DNA of 53,276 bases from CAIQJJ01 sp964606085. GTDB lineage: Bacteria; Chloroflexota; Anaerolineae; Anaerolineales; UBA4823. Positions 7,206 through 15,850 of the stretch are shown piece after piece (position 1 is the stretch's first letter; the number at the start of each line of letters is the position of its first letter). Where the stretch lies: the NCBI GenBank assembly GCA_964606085.1, contig CAZSFD010000028.1, positions 1-53,276 on the forward strand, read 5' to 3'. Both the position numbers and the translations under genes were made by a program. A model generated the notes under the pieces. It was given only the letters and a program-made list of their open reading frames with translations, was not told the DNA's origin and did not search any database.

Positions 7206-8555
7206 CTACCGGTAATGCTGCCGCATCTCCTCGTGGTAGGGCAGGGCCAAAATCTCGTCCAAAAATGCCTCGGCCTGTTCCAGCGAACGCGTCCAGGGGT
7301 CCATCATCACCAGTTGCAGCAGCAGTTTCTGGCTGCCTTCTTCGTAGGCGGCCAACTCCATTTCGACCGGAGCCACCCGGTCGCGCAGAATGTGGGCGAT
7401 GATCGGCCTCGGCAGCGGGTTGGTGCGGATGCCCTGAATGCCAAGCTTGCTGACCATCGCCGGGATTTCCACGGCAAAATCTTTCGGCACGCCCGGCACA
7501 TACTCACCATCGTTGGGAAGATTGACGATAAAGGTGCGCGGGATGTCGAGGGCGATCGATTCCATGATCGGGATAAAGCTCTCGTGCGATTTCTCCGGGC
7601 CGACGAGTTCCACCGGGTCGGCGGCGGGGTCTTCGCTCACGCGGCGGATTTCGGCGATGTTTTTCTCCAGATGTGGGAAGTACCCCTTGAGATACCAGTT
7701 GATCGGGTCTTCCTGCCAGCGGGCTTCGGTGGCTTCGTCGGTGTGATACCACCACGGCCAGGAGCCGCCGCCGGGGGTGGAAGTATCACCAATTGGGAAG
7801 ACGCCATAGCGCTTGTAGACATCCACCGGGGCGGGGCCTAAATCCCAGCTTTTGCCGCCATCGGCCCAGTGTTGGGGTGCCTGTTCGGCAATCCATTGGT
7901 CAAGCAAGGGGAAAACATCCTGCCCCTTGTGATAGAGCCTGGTCAGGAACAGAAAGTGGTTGACGCCGGGCAGCTCAAAGTGGCAGTCAGCAGGGTCAAG
8001 ACCAAGCTGGCGGATGATGCTATACACCCCTGTATACCCATGACATAACCCGACGATTTTGGCCTGCGGGTACTTGCGTCCCAGCATGGTGGTGCCGCTC
8101 AACACCGAATTGGCGATCTGCAAATACCAGGCATCCGGGCAAACGCGCAGCACATCCTGAATCAGCGAGTCGAACAGTTTAAGCTGGTAAAAATTGATCC
8201 AAAAGGCTTCATCGTGTAGGATGTGCAGGCTGCCGCCCATGCGGTATCCATGTTTCAGGCCGATCTGCCAGCCGTCGCGCAGGCGGTGATGCCCGGCAGC
8301 CAGGGCGGCGTTGAGGATGAAATCGGCTCCGCTCAGTGCGGCGATGCGGTCGGTGGTTTTTTCAATCTTCAGCCGTGAACCCACTTTTTGGCCGTAGCGC
8401 ACCGCCAGGGCATGGGCGGCATCCAGGCGGGCGGGGTCAATATCCATGAAGCTCACGGTGGCATCTGCCAGGCCGGGGGTCAGGCACAAATCGCGGATGA
8501 TGCTGAGCGAGAAGGTGGCGCTACCAGCGCCGATGATGGCAATTTTGATTGACAT
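7206..8555 (-). CDS. Glycoside hydrolase family 4 (alpha-galactosidase/alpha-glucosidase type)
   Basis: A 449-residue NAD-dependent and probably Mn-dependent glycosidase. The Rossmann start IAIIGAGSATFS (residues 5-16), the metal-binding CHG (C171, H172) and GVNH (197-200) match GH4. The usual Asn-Pro after the NAD-binding strand reads IANS (N149 followed by Ser), a variation from canonical members. GH4 enzymes open alpha- or beta-glycosides by oxidising C3 and work in the cytoplasm, consistent with no signal peptide. It follows the GH42-like gene by 37 bases and has ribosome-site bases (AGGAGT) before its ATG. The sugar specificity cannot be told; relatives include MelA-type alpha-galactosidases. 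Confidence 0.85.
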   Translation of the reverse strand: MSIKIAIIGAGSATFSLSIIRDLCLTPGLADATVSFMDIDPARLDAAHALAVRYGQKVGSRLKIEKTTDRIAALSGADFILNAALAAGHHRLRDGWQIGLKHGYRMGGSLHILHDEAFWINFYQLKLFDSLIQDVLRVCPDAWYLQIANSVLSGTTMLGRKYPQAKIVGLCHGYTGVYSIIRQLGLDPADCHFELPGVNHFLFLTRLYHKGQDVFPLLDQWIAEQAPQHWADGGKSWDLGPAPVDVYKRYGVFPIGDTSTPGGGSWPWWYHTDEATEARWQEDPINWYLKGYFPHLEKNIAEIRRVSEDPAADPVELVGPEKSHESFIPIMESIALDIPRTFIVNLPNDGEYVPGVPKDFAVEIPAMVSKLGIQGIRTNPLPRPIIAHILRDRVAPVEMELAAYEEGSQKLLLQLVMMDPWTRSLEQAEAFLDEILALPYHEEMRQHYR

Positions 8556-8592
8556 AGGACTCCTGATTGTTGGTTGTTGATTGAAGTATGGT

Positions 8593-10782
8593 TCAGATCA
8601 ACGCCGCCCCGGTCTGGCTGTCGAGTACCACGGTTGCCGGGCCGGCGGGTAGAGACAAAGCGACGGTTTGTCCGTCACGCAGGCGCACCGTGATCGCCCC
8701 ACCCTGTTTGACATGTACGGCCAGCAAACCGCTACCCGCATACACGATGCCGGGAACATCCAGGTAGCGATGGGCAGTGGTGCGTTCGAGCAGGCGCGTG
8801 TAGAGGGTCTTATCCCAGGATGGCAGAGCTAGGAAAGTGACGGTGTGGTCGGCGAAGCACTTGCGGGCGATAGCAACCTCGCCGCTGGTGAAGTGGCCGA
8901 GGGCTTCGGCATCCGGGTCGGCTACGGCATACAGCGGGGAAATCGGTTCGTCGCGCAACGAGAAATTCAATCCATAGCCCAATTTCGCTGAAACGGTAAT
9001 TTCAGCCTTGCCGTCGGCTTTGCCGACCATCTCCACGCGGTGCAGATCGAGGCCGGTCACCTCGCGCACGAAGTCGTCGCGGTTTTGCGTGCCGTCGTGA
9101 TAACCAGGGGCATAGCACCAAAAAATTTCGCGCCCCCCGGTGCAGACTTTCTGCTGGATAAAGCGGCGCTGTTCGGTAGTCAGTGTGAAGGTGTTGCAGA
9201 AGATGATCACGCGGTACTGGTCAAGATTCGCAAGTGGCAGGTCGGCCACGTGGATGACCTCATGCGCCGCACCGCTGTGAAAAACGCCCAACGGCAGCCA
9301 ATTGTTGACGGCGTGGCTTATGATGTCCTTTTCGCCGGGCAGGCTGGGCGTGAGATAGTAGCTGTGCGTGTCGAAGACCAGCAGCACATCTGCTTCGGAG
9401 CGAAAGCCATCCTCCAAGCGGCGGCGCAGTAAGTCATGCAATTTACCCAGGTCGGCCAGCAGCGCCGGGTCATCCCACCAGCCGTTGACGCCGAGGGCGG
9501 TGGTGCGCTCGAAGGCCGGGCCTTGCGAGAAACCCGACGGGCCAAAATCGTAAAACCACAGGCCGCCGCCGTTGGCCCAGCCGAACAGCACGTTGCGGCG
9601 CACTTTGGCGATTGATTCTTGCAGGCTGGCGGCGTACTCAGCATGGTGGTAAGGTTTGAGCGGGATGGCTTGATCCATCTCGTCGAGCCAGAGCTTGCCG
9701 TGCAGCCGGGCAGTTGTCAGCAGGCCGCGCGAACGGTACGGCTCGCCCATCTCGAAGCCTTCGGGGTAATAGGCTGCCGGGGCGCACAGAAAATCCAACC
9801 ACGGGCTATCGAGCAGGCGGTGTGGTTCGAGATGGCCGCCCGCCTGGTCGCGTCCGAAGCAGGCGAAGAAGTAGCCGTAAAATGCGCCGGTGAGGATCGG
9901 GCGCGGCCAGTTCTCTTTGACAATGCGGGCGAAGTGAACGATGCAATCGGGAACGAGTTCGTGCTGGCAGCGGTAATAGTCCATCACGCGGCGGTCGAGG
10001 GCTGGCGAGCGGAAATAACCGTCGCCGCGGCGGGCGCGCTCGGCCAGGCCGGGGATGCTGGCGGTGGCAAAACTGGCGGCGGGGTCGTTCCACGCCTGGC
10101 GCAGGGTGGCTTCGTCGGCGTATTGCGTTTGCAGCCAGGCGCGGAAGTGCGCCGTCATCGCCGGGCTGTTGTCCACCTCATGGTCTACAAAGCCCCAATA
10201 ATGCCACTCACCAAACACGCCACCCGCCACCTGGATGCCGATCAGGGCGTCGCCTTCGGGTGTGGCAGAAAACTCGCGGCAGAAACGCGCCGCCACCTCG
10301 CCCAGTTCATCCAGCCACCGCCGCGAGGCCAGGCTGGCGCGGGGGATCGGCTTCAGATCATCTTCCATAAAGCGGTTGTGTCCGCTGGTGTATTCGGGGC
10401 TGATCTCGGCATCGAGAAAGCCGGTGTTTTCTTCGGAATGAGCAGCCAGCCACCAACGCGGCGGGCGGACGTGCAGGCGAAAGACCACAGCGGCATCGGG
10501 CCGGGCAGCGAGGACGCCCTGCACTTGCTTGCGGGCGATCTCCAGGCTGAGCGTGCCATCGGGCAGCCAGAGATGTTCCATCGCCAGGTCGAACTGGAAC
10601 AGGCGCACATCCGCCAGCCGGGCAAACTGGCGCACGTTGTGAGCAGGAACATCTTCCCACGAGAAACGCCCGCCGGGAGTATCGGTGAGGGCGTAGAAGA
10701 GTGGATAATGCGGCTGACCGTTGACGAATAACGCCGGACGGCCCAGCCAGGGGCGGATTTCAGCGGTGAGGGGGGTACTCAT
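8593..10782 (-). CDS. GH42-like putative beta-galactosidase
   Basis: A 729-residue multidomain protein. The N-terminal TIM barrel has E192 in VFGEWHYWG and E368 in KLWLDEMD as candidate acid/base and nucleophile. A trimerisation/amidotransferase-like middle region (VLLVFDTHSYYLTPS, VIIFCNTFTLTTEQ) and a small C-terminal beta domain follow, the GH42 layout. The start at 10782 overlaps the SGNH stop as ATGA, which decides it over an upstream start that lies inside the SGNH gene. No signal peptide is seen. It is translationally coupled to the SGNH lipoprotein and precedes the GH4 gene, forming a deacylase-glycosidase series. Specificity could be beta-galactoside or alpha-arabinoside. Confidence 0.7.
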   Translation of the reverse strand: MSTPLTAEIRPWLGRPALFVNGQPHYPLFYALTDTPGGRFSWEDVPAHNVRQFARLADVRLFQFDLAMEHLWLPDGTLSLEIARKQVQGVLAARPDAAVVFRLHVRPPRWWLAAHSEENTGFLDAEISPEYTSGHNRFMEDDLKPIPRASLASRRWLDELGEVAARFCREFSATPEGDALIGIQVAGGVFGEWHYWGFVDHEVDNSPAMTAHFRAWLQTQYADEATLRQAWNDPAASFATASIPGLAERARRGDGYFRSPALDRRVMDYYRCQHELVPDCIVHFARIVKENWPRPILTGAFYGYFFACFGRDQAGGHLEPHRLLDSPWLDFLCAPAAYYPEGFEMGEPYRSRGLLTTARLHGKLWLDEMDQAIPLKPYHHAEYAASLQESIAKVRRNVLFGWANGGGLWFYDFGPSGFSQGPAFERTTALGVNGWWDDPALLADLGKLHDLLRRRLEDGFRSEADVLLVFDTHSYYLTPSLPGEKDIISHAVNNWLPLGVFHSGAAHEVIHVADLPLANLDQYRVIIFCNTFTLTTEQRRFIQQKVCTGGREIFWCYAPGYHDGTQNRDDFVREVTGLDLHRVEMVGKADGKAEITVSAKLGYGLNFSLRDEPISPLYAVADPDAEALGHFTSGEVAIARKCFADHTVTFLALPSWDKTLYTRLLERTTAHRYLDVPGIVYAGSGLLAVHVKQGGAITVRLRDGQTVALSLPAGPATVVLDSQTGAALI

Positions 10783-11537
10783 TTTATTGGCAAATAGACT
10801 TTCATGGCCTCGAACCAGGCGAGCGCCATCTTCTCCTGACCTTGCGGGTTGGGATGTGCCCAATCGAATGTGTCGGAGCCTGCGCCGGGTTCGGCGACCC
10901 AGTCGCGATAATGGTGGACGGTGATCACGGGGGAAGCATCGGTGTTCAGGCGTTCGGCCATATCTTCAACTTGCGCGCGGATGGTTTGCGCCGTAGCATT
11001 GCGAAAATTGAGATGCCCCACCAGCACGATCACCTTCGGGTTACGCGCCCGCAGCAGGGCGATGATCTCCTCCAGAGGGTGGATGATGGCAATCGTGTAA
11101 TCGGAAGCATCCTGGTCATTTGTCCCCAGGTGGATCAGGGCTATATCGGGCGAGGCGTATTGCGGCAACCAGCCGGCCAGTTCATCACGCACGGCGGCGG
11201 TCTGCCAACCGTAGTGGCCCTCATGATCGGGGTCAAACGGCACACCAGGGGCCACATCGGGCCAATTGGCATCTTCCTGCAAACCAGCCTGTAACGAACC
11301 GACGAAATCATAGGCCACACCAGCCTCGTGCAGCATTCGCTGAAGTGGCAGACGATAGGTGTATTCTTCGCGGTCGGCGCGCCCGCCCTGGGTGATCGAA
11401 TCACCCAGGGGCAGGATGCGAATGGGCAGAAGTGGTGTGTTGGTGGGAACGACCATTGAAGCGCAACCGGCCGACAAGAAAAGGCTTGCAAACATAGCCA
11501 GTAAACCGATCAAGTAAGGTCTATTTTTGGGGAGCAT
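10779..11537 (-). CDS. SGNH/GDSL hydrolase, predicted lipoprotein
   Basis: A 252-residue esterase of the SGNH fold. A signal peptide ends in LSAGC, so C25 is the predicted lipidated residue and the enzyme should sit outside the membrane. The catalytic blocks are GDSIT (S47), GTND, and DWAHPN near the C terminus (Asp/His). It resembles carbohydrate esterases (CE2/CE3-type) that remove acetyl groups from polysaccharides. It is the only gene of this operon with an export signal and is coupled by ATGA to the GH42-like gene. Deacetylation of an oligosaccharide before uptake is a reasonable inference; lysophospholipase activity is an alternative. Confidence 0.82.
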   Translation of the reverse strand: MLPKNRPYLIGLLAMFASLFLSAGCASMVVPTNTPLLPIRILPLGDSITQGGRADREEYTYRLPLQRMLHEAGVAYDFVGSLQAGLQEDANWPDVAPGVPFDPDHEGHYGWQTAAVRDELAGWLPQYASPDIALIHLGTNDQDASDYTIAIIHPLEEIIALLRARNPKVIVLVGHLNFRNATAQTIRAQVEDMAERLNTDASPVITVHHYRDWVAEPGAGSDTFDWAHPNPQGQEKMALAWFEAMKVYLPIK

Positions 11538-11558
11538 AACAAATCATAGTTCAATCAG

Positions 11559-13073
11559 TCACCTGGTGAACATTGGCTTCAAACGTTCGTACAACTCGAT
11601 ATACCGTTGGTACGCTTCGGCGTAAGCCGCAGCGTTGGCCGGATTTGGCTCGAAGCGCGCCTTGATCTGGACCATCTGCGCCGTGGCTTCGGCCAGCGAG
11701 GGGTACACGCCTGCCGCGATAGCCCCCAACATGGCCGCGCCCAGGCAGGCGGTTTCTTCGGTTGCAGTGGTCAGCACCGGTTTTTGCAACACGTCGGCCT
11801 TGATTTGCAACCACAGCGGGCTGCGTGCCCCGCCGCCCAGCGAGCGAATCTCATCTACCGAGATGCCCAACCCCGCCACAAGATCGAGCTGACGTTTGAG
11901 CATAAAAGCCACCGACTCGAGGATGCCCCTGGTGAAATGCGCCCGCCCGTGGCGCAGTGTGGCTCCGAAGAAAACGGCGCGAGCGTTGGGGTTGAACTCC
12001 GGGCAAAATGCACCCTCCAAATGGGGCAGCGCGGTCAACCCATCGCAGCCAGGCGAGATAGACGCGGCTTCGGCGGTAAGCAGGTCATAAGGGTCGCGGC
12101 CTGCCCGCAACGCCGCGGCGCTCTCGGCAGCGAAGAAGGTGTCGCGCAGCCATTTCAGCGCCATGCCGGCTGTGTGCCCCCAGGGAAGTAAACAATATGT
12201 GTGCGGCACAGCATGGATGTAACAGGGGATACGCCGCTGCGGGTCGAAGCGTGGCGCGGCAAGGGTGGCCACCACGCCCAAGGCCCCGCCGGTACTCTCA
12301 ACCACCATCCCCGGAGCGATATTGCCCGCTCCCACGGCGGCGATGGCCTGATCCATCGAGCCAACCACTGCCACGGTGCGTGCGGTCAGCCCCAGGGCGG
12401 TAGCGCTCTGCGGGGTCAGCGATCCCACCGCGGTACCCGGTTGGTAGAGTTTTCCCAAATGCGCGGGCGTGACCCCAACGAAATCCATCATCTCCGGCCA
12501 CCACTCGCCCTGCACAATATCCAACAACAGCGAGGAAGTCTGCTGTGCTGCGGAGGTGACAAACTGCTCGGTCAGGCGGTAGAGCAGGTAGTCTTCGAGC
12601 CACAAGAATTTGTGGACGCGGGCAAAATCGGCGGGGCGGCGGTTGCGCAGCCACAGAAACTTGCAGGCCGGCCAGCCGGGGGTGACATCGGGCTGACCGG
12701 TGCGCCGAAAAATTTCAACGAGCCCGAAGCGGGCAGCGATGGCCTGGGCTTCGTCGTCGGCGCGGTTGTCGAGCCAGGTGATGGCAGGCGTTACGGGTTG
12801 GCCGTGAATATCAATCGGAATGAAGGTTTCCCCCTGGCTTGAAATGCACAGCGTAAGAATCTCTTCGGGGGCCGCGCCACTGCGGGCGAGTACCGCTTGC
12901 ACCGCCGTCACTGCTGCCTGCCAGTAGGTTTCGGCTGGTAATTCAACAATGGCCGGAGCGGGGGTTAGTAGCGTGTATTCCTGGCGGTCAAGGGCCAACA
13001 GGGTGCCGCGTTCGTTAAGGAGCGCCGCCTTGAGGGAAGTCGTTCCGGCATCGAGGGCGAGGAAGAGTGGCAT
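11559..13073 (-). CDS. FGGY-family carbohydrate kinase (xylulokinase-like)
   Basis: A 504-residue ATP-dependent sugar kinase. DAGTTS near the N terminus is the phosphate-1 loop, TWLDNRADDEA follows the sugar-binding region, STGGALGVV is the phosphate-2 region, and SLGGGARSPLW is the adenosine-binding motif. Family members phosphorylate ketoses such as xylulose, rhamnulose and fuculose, or polyols. MPLFLALDAGTTS at 13073 is preferred over an upstream start that would overlap the regulator gene by about 50 bases; the gap to the regulator is then 8 bases. With the isomerase and aldolase it forms the core catabolic route. Substrate not resolved. Confidence 0.85.
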   Translation of the reverse strand: MPLFLALDAGTTSLKAALLNERGTLLALDRQEYTLLTPAPAIVELPAETYWQAAVTAVQAVLARSGAAPEEILTLCISSQGETFIPIDIHGQPVTPAITWLDNRADDEAQAIAARFGLVEIFRRTGQPDVTPGWPACKFLWLRNRRPADFARVHKFLWLEDYLLYRLTEQFVTSAAQQTSSLLLDIVQGEWWPEMMDFVGVTPAHLGKLYQPGTAVGSLTPQSATALGLTARTVAVVGSMDQAIAAVGAGNIAPGMVVESTGGALGVVATLAAPRFDPQRRIPCYIHAVPHTYCLLPWGHTAGMALKWLRDTFFAAESAAALRAGRDPYDLLTAEAASISPGCDGLTALPHLEGAFCPEFNPNARAVFFGATLRHGRAHFTRGILESVAFMLKRQLDLVAGLGISVDEIRSLGGGARSPLWLQIKADVLQKPVLTTATEETACLGAAMLGAIAAGVYPSLAEATAQMVQIKARFEPNPANAAAYAEAYQRYIELYERLKPMFTR

Positions 13074-13081
13074 TGGAGTGG

Positions 13082-13882
13082 TTACCGATCTTTCTTCACG
13101 GCATGTTGCGCCGCACGTTCGGGTGTCCATACCGCGATTCCGGCGGTTTCAAATTCCAGGATGGCCGATGCGGGCATATCGTTATCGGTGACTAGAACCT
13201 GGATGGCCTGGATAGGGGCGATTTTGACCAGCCGGGTGCGGCCCAGTTTGCTGCTATCGGCTACCAAAATCACCTGACGGGCAGAGCGGATCATGGCCTG
13301 TTTCACTTCCACTTCGTGCCAATCTTGATCGCTGGCCCCGTCGGTCATTGCAAACCCCGCTGCGCTGAGAAATAATTTATCCACTGTGAACTGCGCCAGC
13401 GCTTGTGTGACCATCGGCCCCACCGTACATAATTCACGATGCTTCAACGATCCCCCAAGCAAGATCGTATCGAGCGAGGTGGCGCGGGCCAGTTCCTCGG
13501 CGATCGGTAAATTGTTGGTGATGATGGTCAGGTTGAGCTTGGTAGACAGATGGTGGGCGATCTGTTGCGTGGTGGTTCCGGCATCGAGGATGATGCGGTC
13601 GCCATCGTGGATCCATTGGGCGGCGGCCCAGCCGATGTCTTTTTTTTGCGGGCTGAAATCCGTCAGGCGGTCGCCAAAGGGCTTTTCGATGTCTGATTGG
13701 TGCAACAGCGCCCCACCATGCACACGATTGATCAGGTTCTTTTCGGCCAGCCAATCGAGGTCGCGACGAATGGTCATCTCGGAGACGCCCAGTTGTTGGC
13801 TGAGGTCGGCTACCGACACTTCACGCCCGGCAGCGCGAGTCAGTTGGTCAATGATTTGAAGGCGGCGGGTTTCAGCGAGCAT
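13082..13882 (-). CDS. DeoR-family transcriptional regulator of the sugar operon
   Basis: A 266-residue repressor. The N-terminal winged helix-turn-helix (VADLSQQLGVSEMTIRRDL) has the family signature, followed by a sugar-phosphate sensing domain with DAGTTTQQIA and LLGGSLKH loops. It is the first gene of the minus-strand operon and very likely autoregulates it: two TTTGTTAtat-type repeats in opposite orientation flank the promoter at 13919-13947. DeoR members usually release DNA on binding a phosphorylated intermediate, here probably the product of the adjacent kinase. An in-frame TTG at 13894 would add four residues. Its first codons lie only 30 bases from the predicted transcription start and no clear ribosome site is visible. 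Confidence 0.88.
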   Translation of the reverse strand: MLAETRRLQIIDQLTRAAGREVSVADLSQQLGVSEMTIRRDLDWLAEKNLINRVHGGALLHQSDIEKPFGDRLTDFSPQKKDIGWAAAQWIHDGDRIILDAGTTTQQIAHHLSTKLNLTIITNNLPIAEELARATSLDTILLGGSLKHRELCTVGPMVTQALAQFTVDKLFLSAAGFAMTDGASDQDWHEVEVKQAMIRSARQVILVADSSKLGRTRLVKIAPIQAIQVLVTDNDMPASAILEFETAGIAVWTPERAAQHAVKKDR

Positions 13883-13900
13883 GGGTGAAAACAAGGAAGG

Positions 13901-13920
13901 TTTGTTATATTTTGTTACAT
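13901..13920. promoter_or_regulatory. Putative DeoR operator, downstream half
   Basis: Two direct TTTGTTA words (TTTGTTATAT, TTTGTTACAT) lie at the predicted transcription start. They are the inverted counterpart of the repeat at 13951-13970. Confidence 0.6.
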
Positions 13921-13947
13921 TTTATGCCTTTATGGTTGTTTTGTCAA
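13919..13947 (-). promoter_or_regulatory. Sigma-70-type promoter of the sugar operon
   Basis: Minus strand: a perfect TTGACA (13947-13942), a 17-base spacer, then TAAAAT (13924-13919). The predicted start near 13912 gives a leader of about 30 bases before the regulator ATG. Both flanks carry the DeoR-like operator words, so repression by blocking polymerase is expected. Confidence 0.7.
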
Positions 13948-13950
13948 TTA

Positions 13951-13970
13951 TTTATAACAAATTATAACAT
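13951..13970. promoter_or_regulatory. Putative DeoR operator, upstream half
   Basis: TTTATAACAAATTATAACAT on the plus strand reads ATGTTATAATTTGTTATAAA on the minus strand. It mirrors the 13901-13920 repeat, about 50 bases apart centre to centre, a spacing that could support looping or cooperative binding. Confidence 0.6.
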
Positions 13971-14181
13971 GGTGGTTTTGCTCTGGCCCGACTTACCCGA
14001 CCCGGCGGTGTGGGCAAGAGCCGCCGGGCGCGAGTTGGTTTACGATTACGAGGGGCGTCCGCAAGAGGCAGCCCATCTATATGAATTGGCTCTGGCATGG
14101 AACACAGAAATTTTCCCCAACCCATCGGGTATACTTGCGCCGTCATAAAACTTCCCTGTTCGTTGAGGATCGGTTTGGTCT

Positions 14182-14994
14182 ATGAAGCCCTCTATCCAAC
14201 ACATTTTGCTGACCAACGATGACGGTATTCAATCGCCCGGTTTGTGGGCCGCGGCAGAGGCATTGGCCGCACTGGGGTATGTGCATGTGGTTGCGCCGCG
14301 TGAGCAGTGGTCGGGTGCAGGGCGCAGTTTGCCATCCAATTCTGATGGCGTGATTACACCTCACCAAATGCAGGTGGATGGCAAATGCTGGACGGTTTAT
14401 GCCGTCGGCGGTACGCCTGCCCAGGCGGTTCAGCATGGCATTTACGAGATAGCTCCCCAGCGGCCTTCCCTGGTGGTTTCGGGGATTAACTATGGCGAAA
14501 ATGTCGGCGTGGGGATCACCGCCTCAGGCACTGTCGGCGCGGCGCTAGAGGGCGCCACGCAGGGCATTCCCTCACTGGCGATTTCACTGGAAACAGACCC
14601 CTCGCACTACCTCACCCATTCTACCGAGATTGATTTTTCGGCGGCGGCACATTTCACAGCCTACTTTGCACGTCTGTTGCTAACCAACCGCCTGCCATCT
14701 GACTTTGATGTCTTGAAAGTGGATGTGCCAATCAGCGCCACGCCGGCTACGCCGTGGGTGCTGACCCGCCTGTCACGCCGCCAATACTTTCTGCCCGTCA
14801 AACCCGAACGCCAGGATTGGGCGGAAGCCAGGCCAATGGGCTATCGCGTGGCTGGCAATTACGAGCAAGATGATCCGGATACCGATACCTACAACCTGCG
14901 CGTGCGCCAGTTGGTTACGGTTGTTCCGCTCAGCCTGGATTTAACCTCGCGCGCCCAACCCAGCGAAGTGGAAGCCTGGTTCAAGGGGTGTTGA
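14182..14994 (+). CDS. surE: 5'/3'-nucleotidase SurE
   Basis: A 270-residue metal-dependent nucleoside monophosphatase. LLTNDDGIQSPG (residues 9-20) contains the D-D metal pair, SGAGRSLPSN gives the conserved serine/asparagine loop, and SGINYGENVG followed by TASGTVGAALEG matches the SurE core. It acts in the cytoplasm on 5' and 3' nucleotides and has been linked to stationary-phase survival and nucleotide salvage. It is divergent from the sugar operon, and its last 14 bases overlap the convergent suhB gene. A TATACT at 14130-14135 could be its -10 box, but no good -35 box is paired with it. Confidence 0.93.
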   Translation: MKPSIQHILLTNDDGIQSPGLWAAAEALAALGYVHVVAPREQWSGAGRSLPSNSDGVITPHQMQVDGKCWTVYAVGGTPAQAVQHGIYEIAPQRPSLVVSGINYGENVGVGITASGTVGAALEGATQGIPSLAISLETDPSHYLTHSTEIDFSAAAHFTAYFARLLLTNRLPSDFDVLKVDVPISATPATPWVLTRLSRRQYFLPVKPERQDWAEARPMGYRVAGNYEQDDPDTDTYNLRVRQLVTVVPLSLDLTSRAQPSEVEAWFKGC

Positions 14995-15766
14995 GTATCT
15001 GCAAGATATGGGGGTAGATGTGCGGGTTGGCGGCCAGAATGGAAGCGGGTGGGCCGATAAAATCGGCTGAACCATCGCAGCGGGTGACGGTCGCGCCAGC
15101 TTCTTGCGCGATCAGACCTCCGGCGGCTACATCCCAGGCGGCCAGTTGTAATTCCCAATACCCATCGAAACGCCCACAGGCTACATAGCATAAGTCAATC
15201 GCGGCTGAACCGAGCCGCCGTACCCCCTGGGTCATTTTGGCGAGGCGGTTGAAGTGATTCAGGTTGTGCTGGGGCGTTGTGCGGATGTCATACGGAAATC
15301 CTGTCACCAATAAGCTGTGATCCAGGTCTGGCGTTGCGGAAGCCTGAATCGGCTGCCCATTGCACCACGCCCCGCGCCCGCGTTCGGCGCTGAAGCATTC
15401 GTCCATCATCGGGTCGTAGATCACGCCCAATTGCACCAGGCCATCCTCCGCGTAAGCCAGTGAGACAGCAAACATGGGTACACCATGCGCATAATTGACG
15501 GTGCCATCCAGGGGGTCAATATACCAGCGCGGCCCCTGCCAGCCGTTGGCGCCGGCAATACGACCGCTTTCCTCGGTGATAATGTGATGCTCTGGAAAGC
15601 GGCTGTGAATGCCTTCAATTAGGAAGGCTTCGGCGCGGTGATCCATCTCCGTCACCGGGTTGATTTCGCCTTTGTAATCCACACGCATTTTCGTTCCCAG
15701 CCCCGCGCGCAAAATTTTCCCGGCGCCGCGCGCCAGGGTTTCTAACTCGTTCAGCGTTGGTCTCAT
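14981..15766 (-). CDS. suhB: Inositol-1-monophosphatase family protein
   Basis: A 261-residue Mg-dependent phosphatase. ITEESG carries the first metal ligand, IDPLDGTVNYAHG the central D-x-x-D motif (DPLDGT), and WDVAAGGLIAQEAG the C-terminal aspartate motif. The family hydrolyses inositol monophosphate and sometimes fructose-1,6-bisphosphate, 3'-phosphoadenosine phosphates or other sugar phosphates. Its 3' end overlaps surE tail to tail by 14 bases. An 18-base perfect inverted repeat lies just upstream, between it and the response regulator. The gene symbol reflects the family; the precise substrate is unproven. Confidence 0.88.
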   Translation of the reverse strand: MRPTLNELETLARGAGKILRAGLGTKMRVDYKGEINPVTEMDHRAEAFLIEGIHSRFPEHHIITEESGRIAGANGWQGPRWYIDPLDGTVNYAHGVPMFAVSLAYAEDGLVQLGVIYDPMMDECFSAERGRGAWCNGQPIQASATPDLDHSLLVTGFPYDIRTTPQHNLNHFNRLAKMTQGVRRLGSAAIDLCYVACGRFDGYWELQLAAWDVAAGGLIAQEAGATVTRCDGSADFIGPPASILAANPHIYPHILQILNTP

Positions 15767-15785
15767 GTGTTATGCTCCTTAAAAA

Positions 15786-15826
15786 GTTGAAGGTTGAAAG
15801 TTGAACACCAACTTTCAACCTTCAAC
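15786..15826. repeat. Perfect 18-base inverted repeat
   Basis: GTTGAAGGTTGAAAGTTG (15786-15803), a 5-base loop, then its exact reverse complement (15809-15826). It is made of repeated GTTGAA words and occupies the gap between suhB and the response regulator. It could terminate the regulator transcript, but there is no clear T run, so it looks more like a dispersed palindromic element. Confidence 0.85.
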
Positions 15827-15850
15827 CTCCGAATCTATCCGCAGGCAAAC

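Noticed and set aside
13885..14148. Small plus-strand open frame of 87 codons before surE
   Set aside because: It spans the DeoR promoter and operators, has no ribosome site at a sensible start and no recognisable product. A shorter start at 13969 cannot be excluded but has no support.
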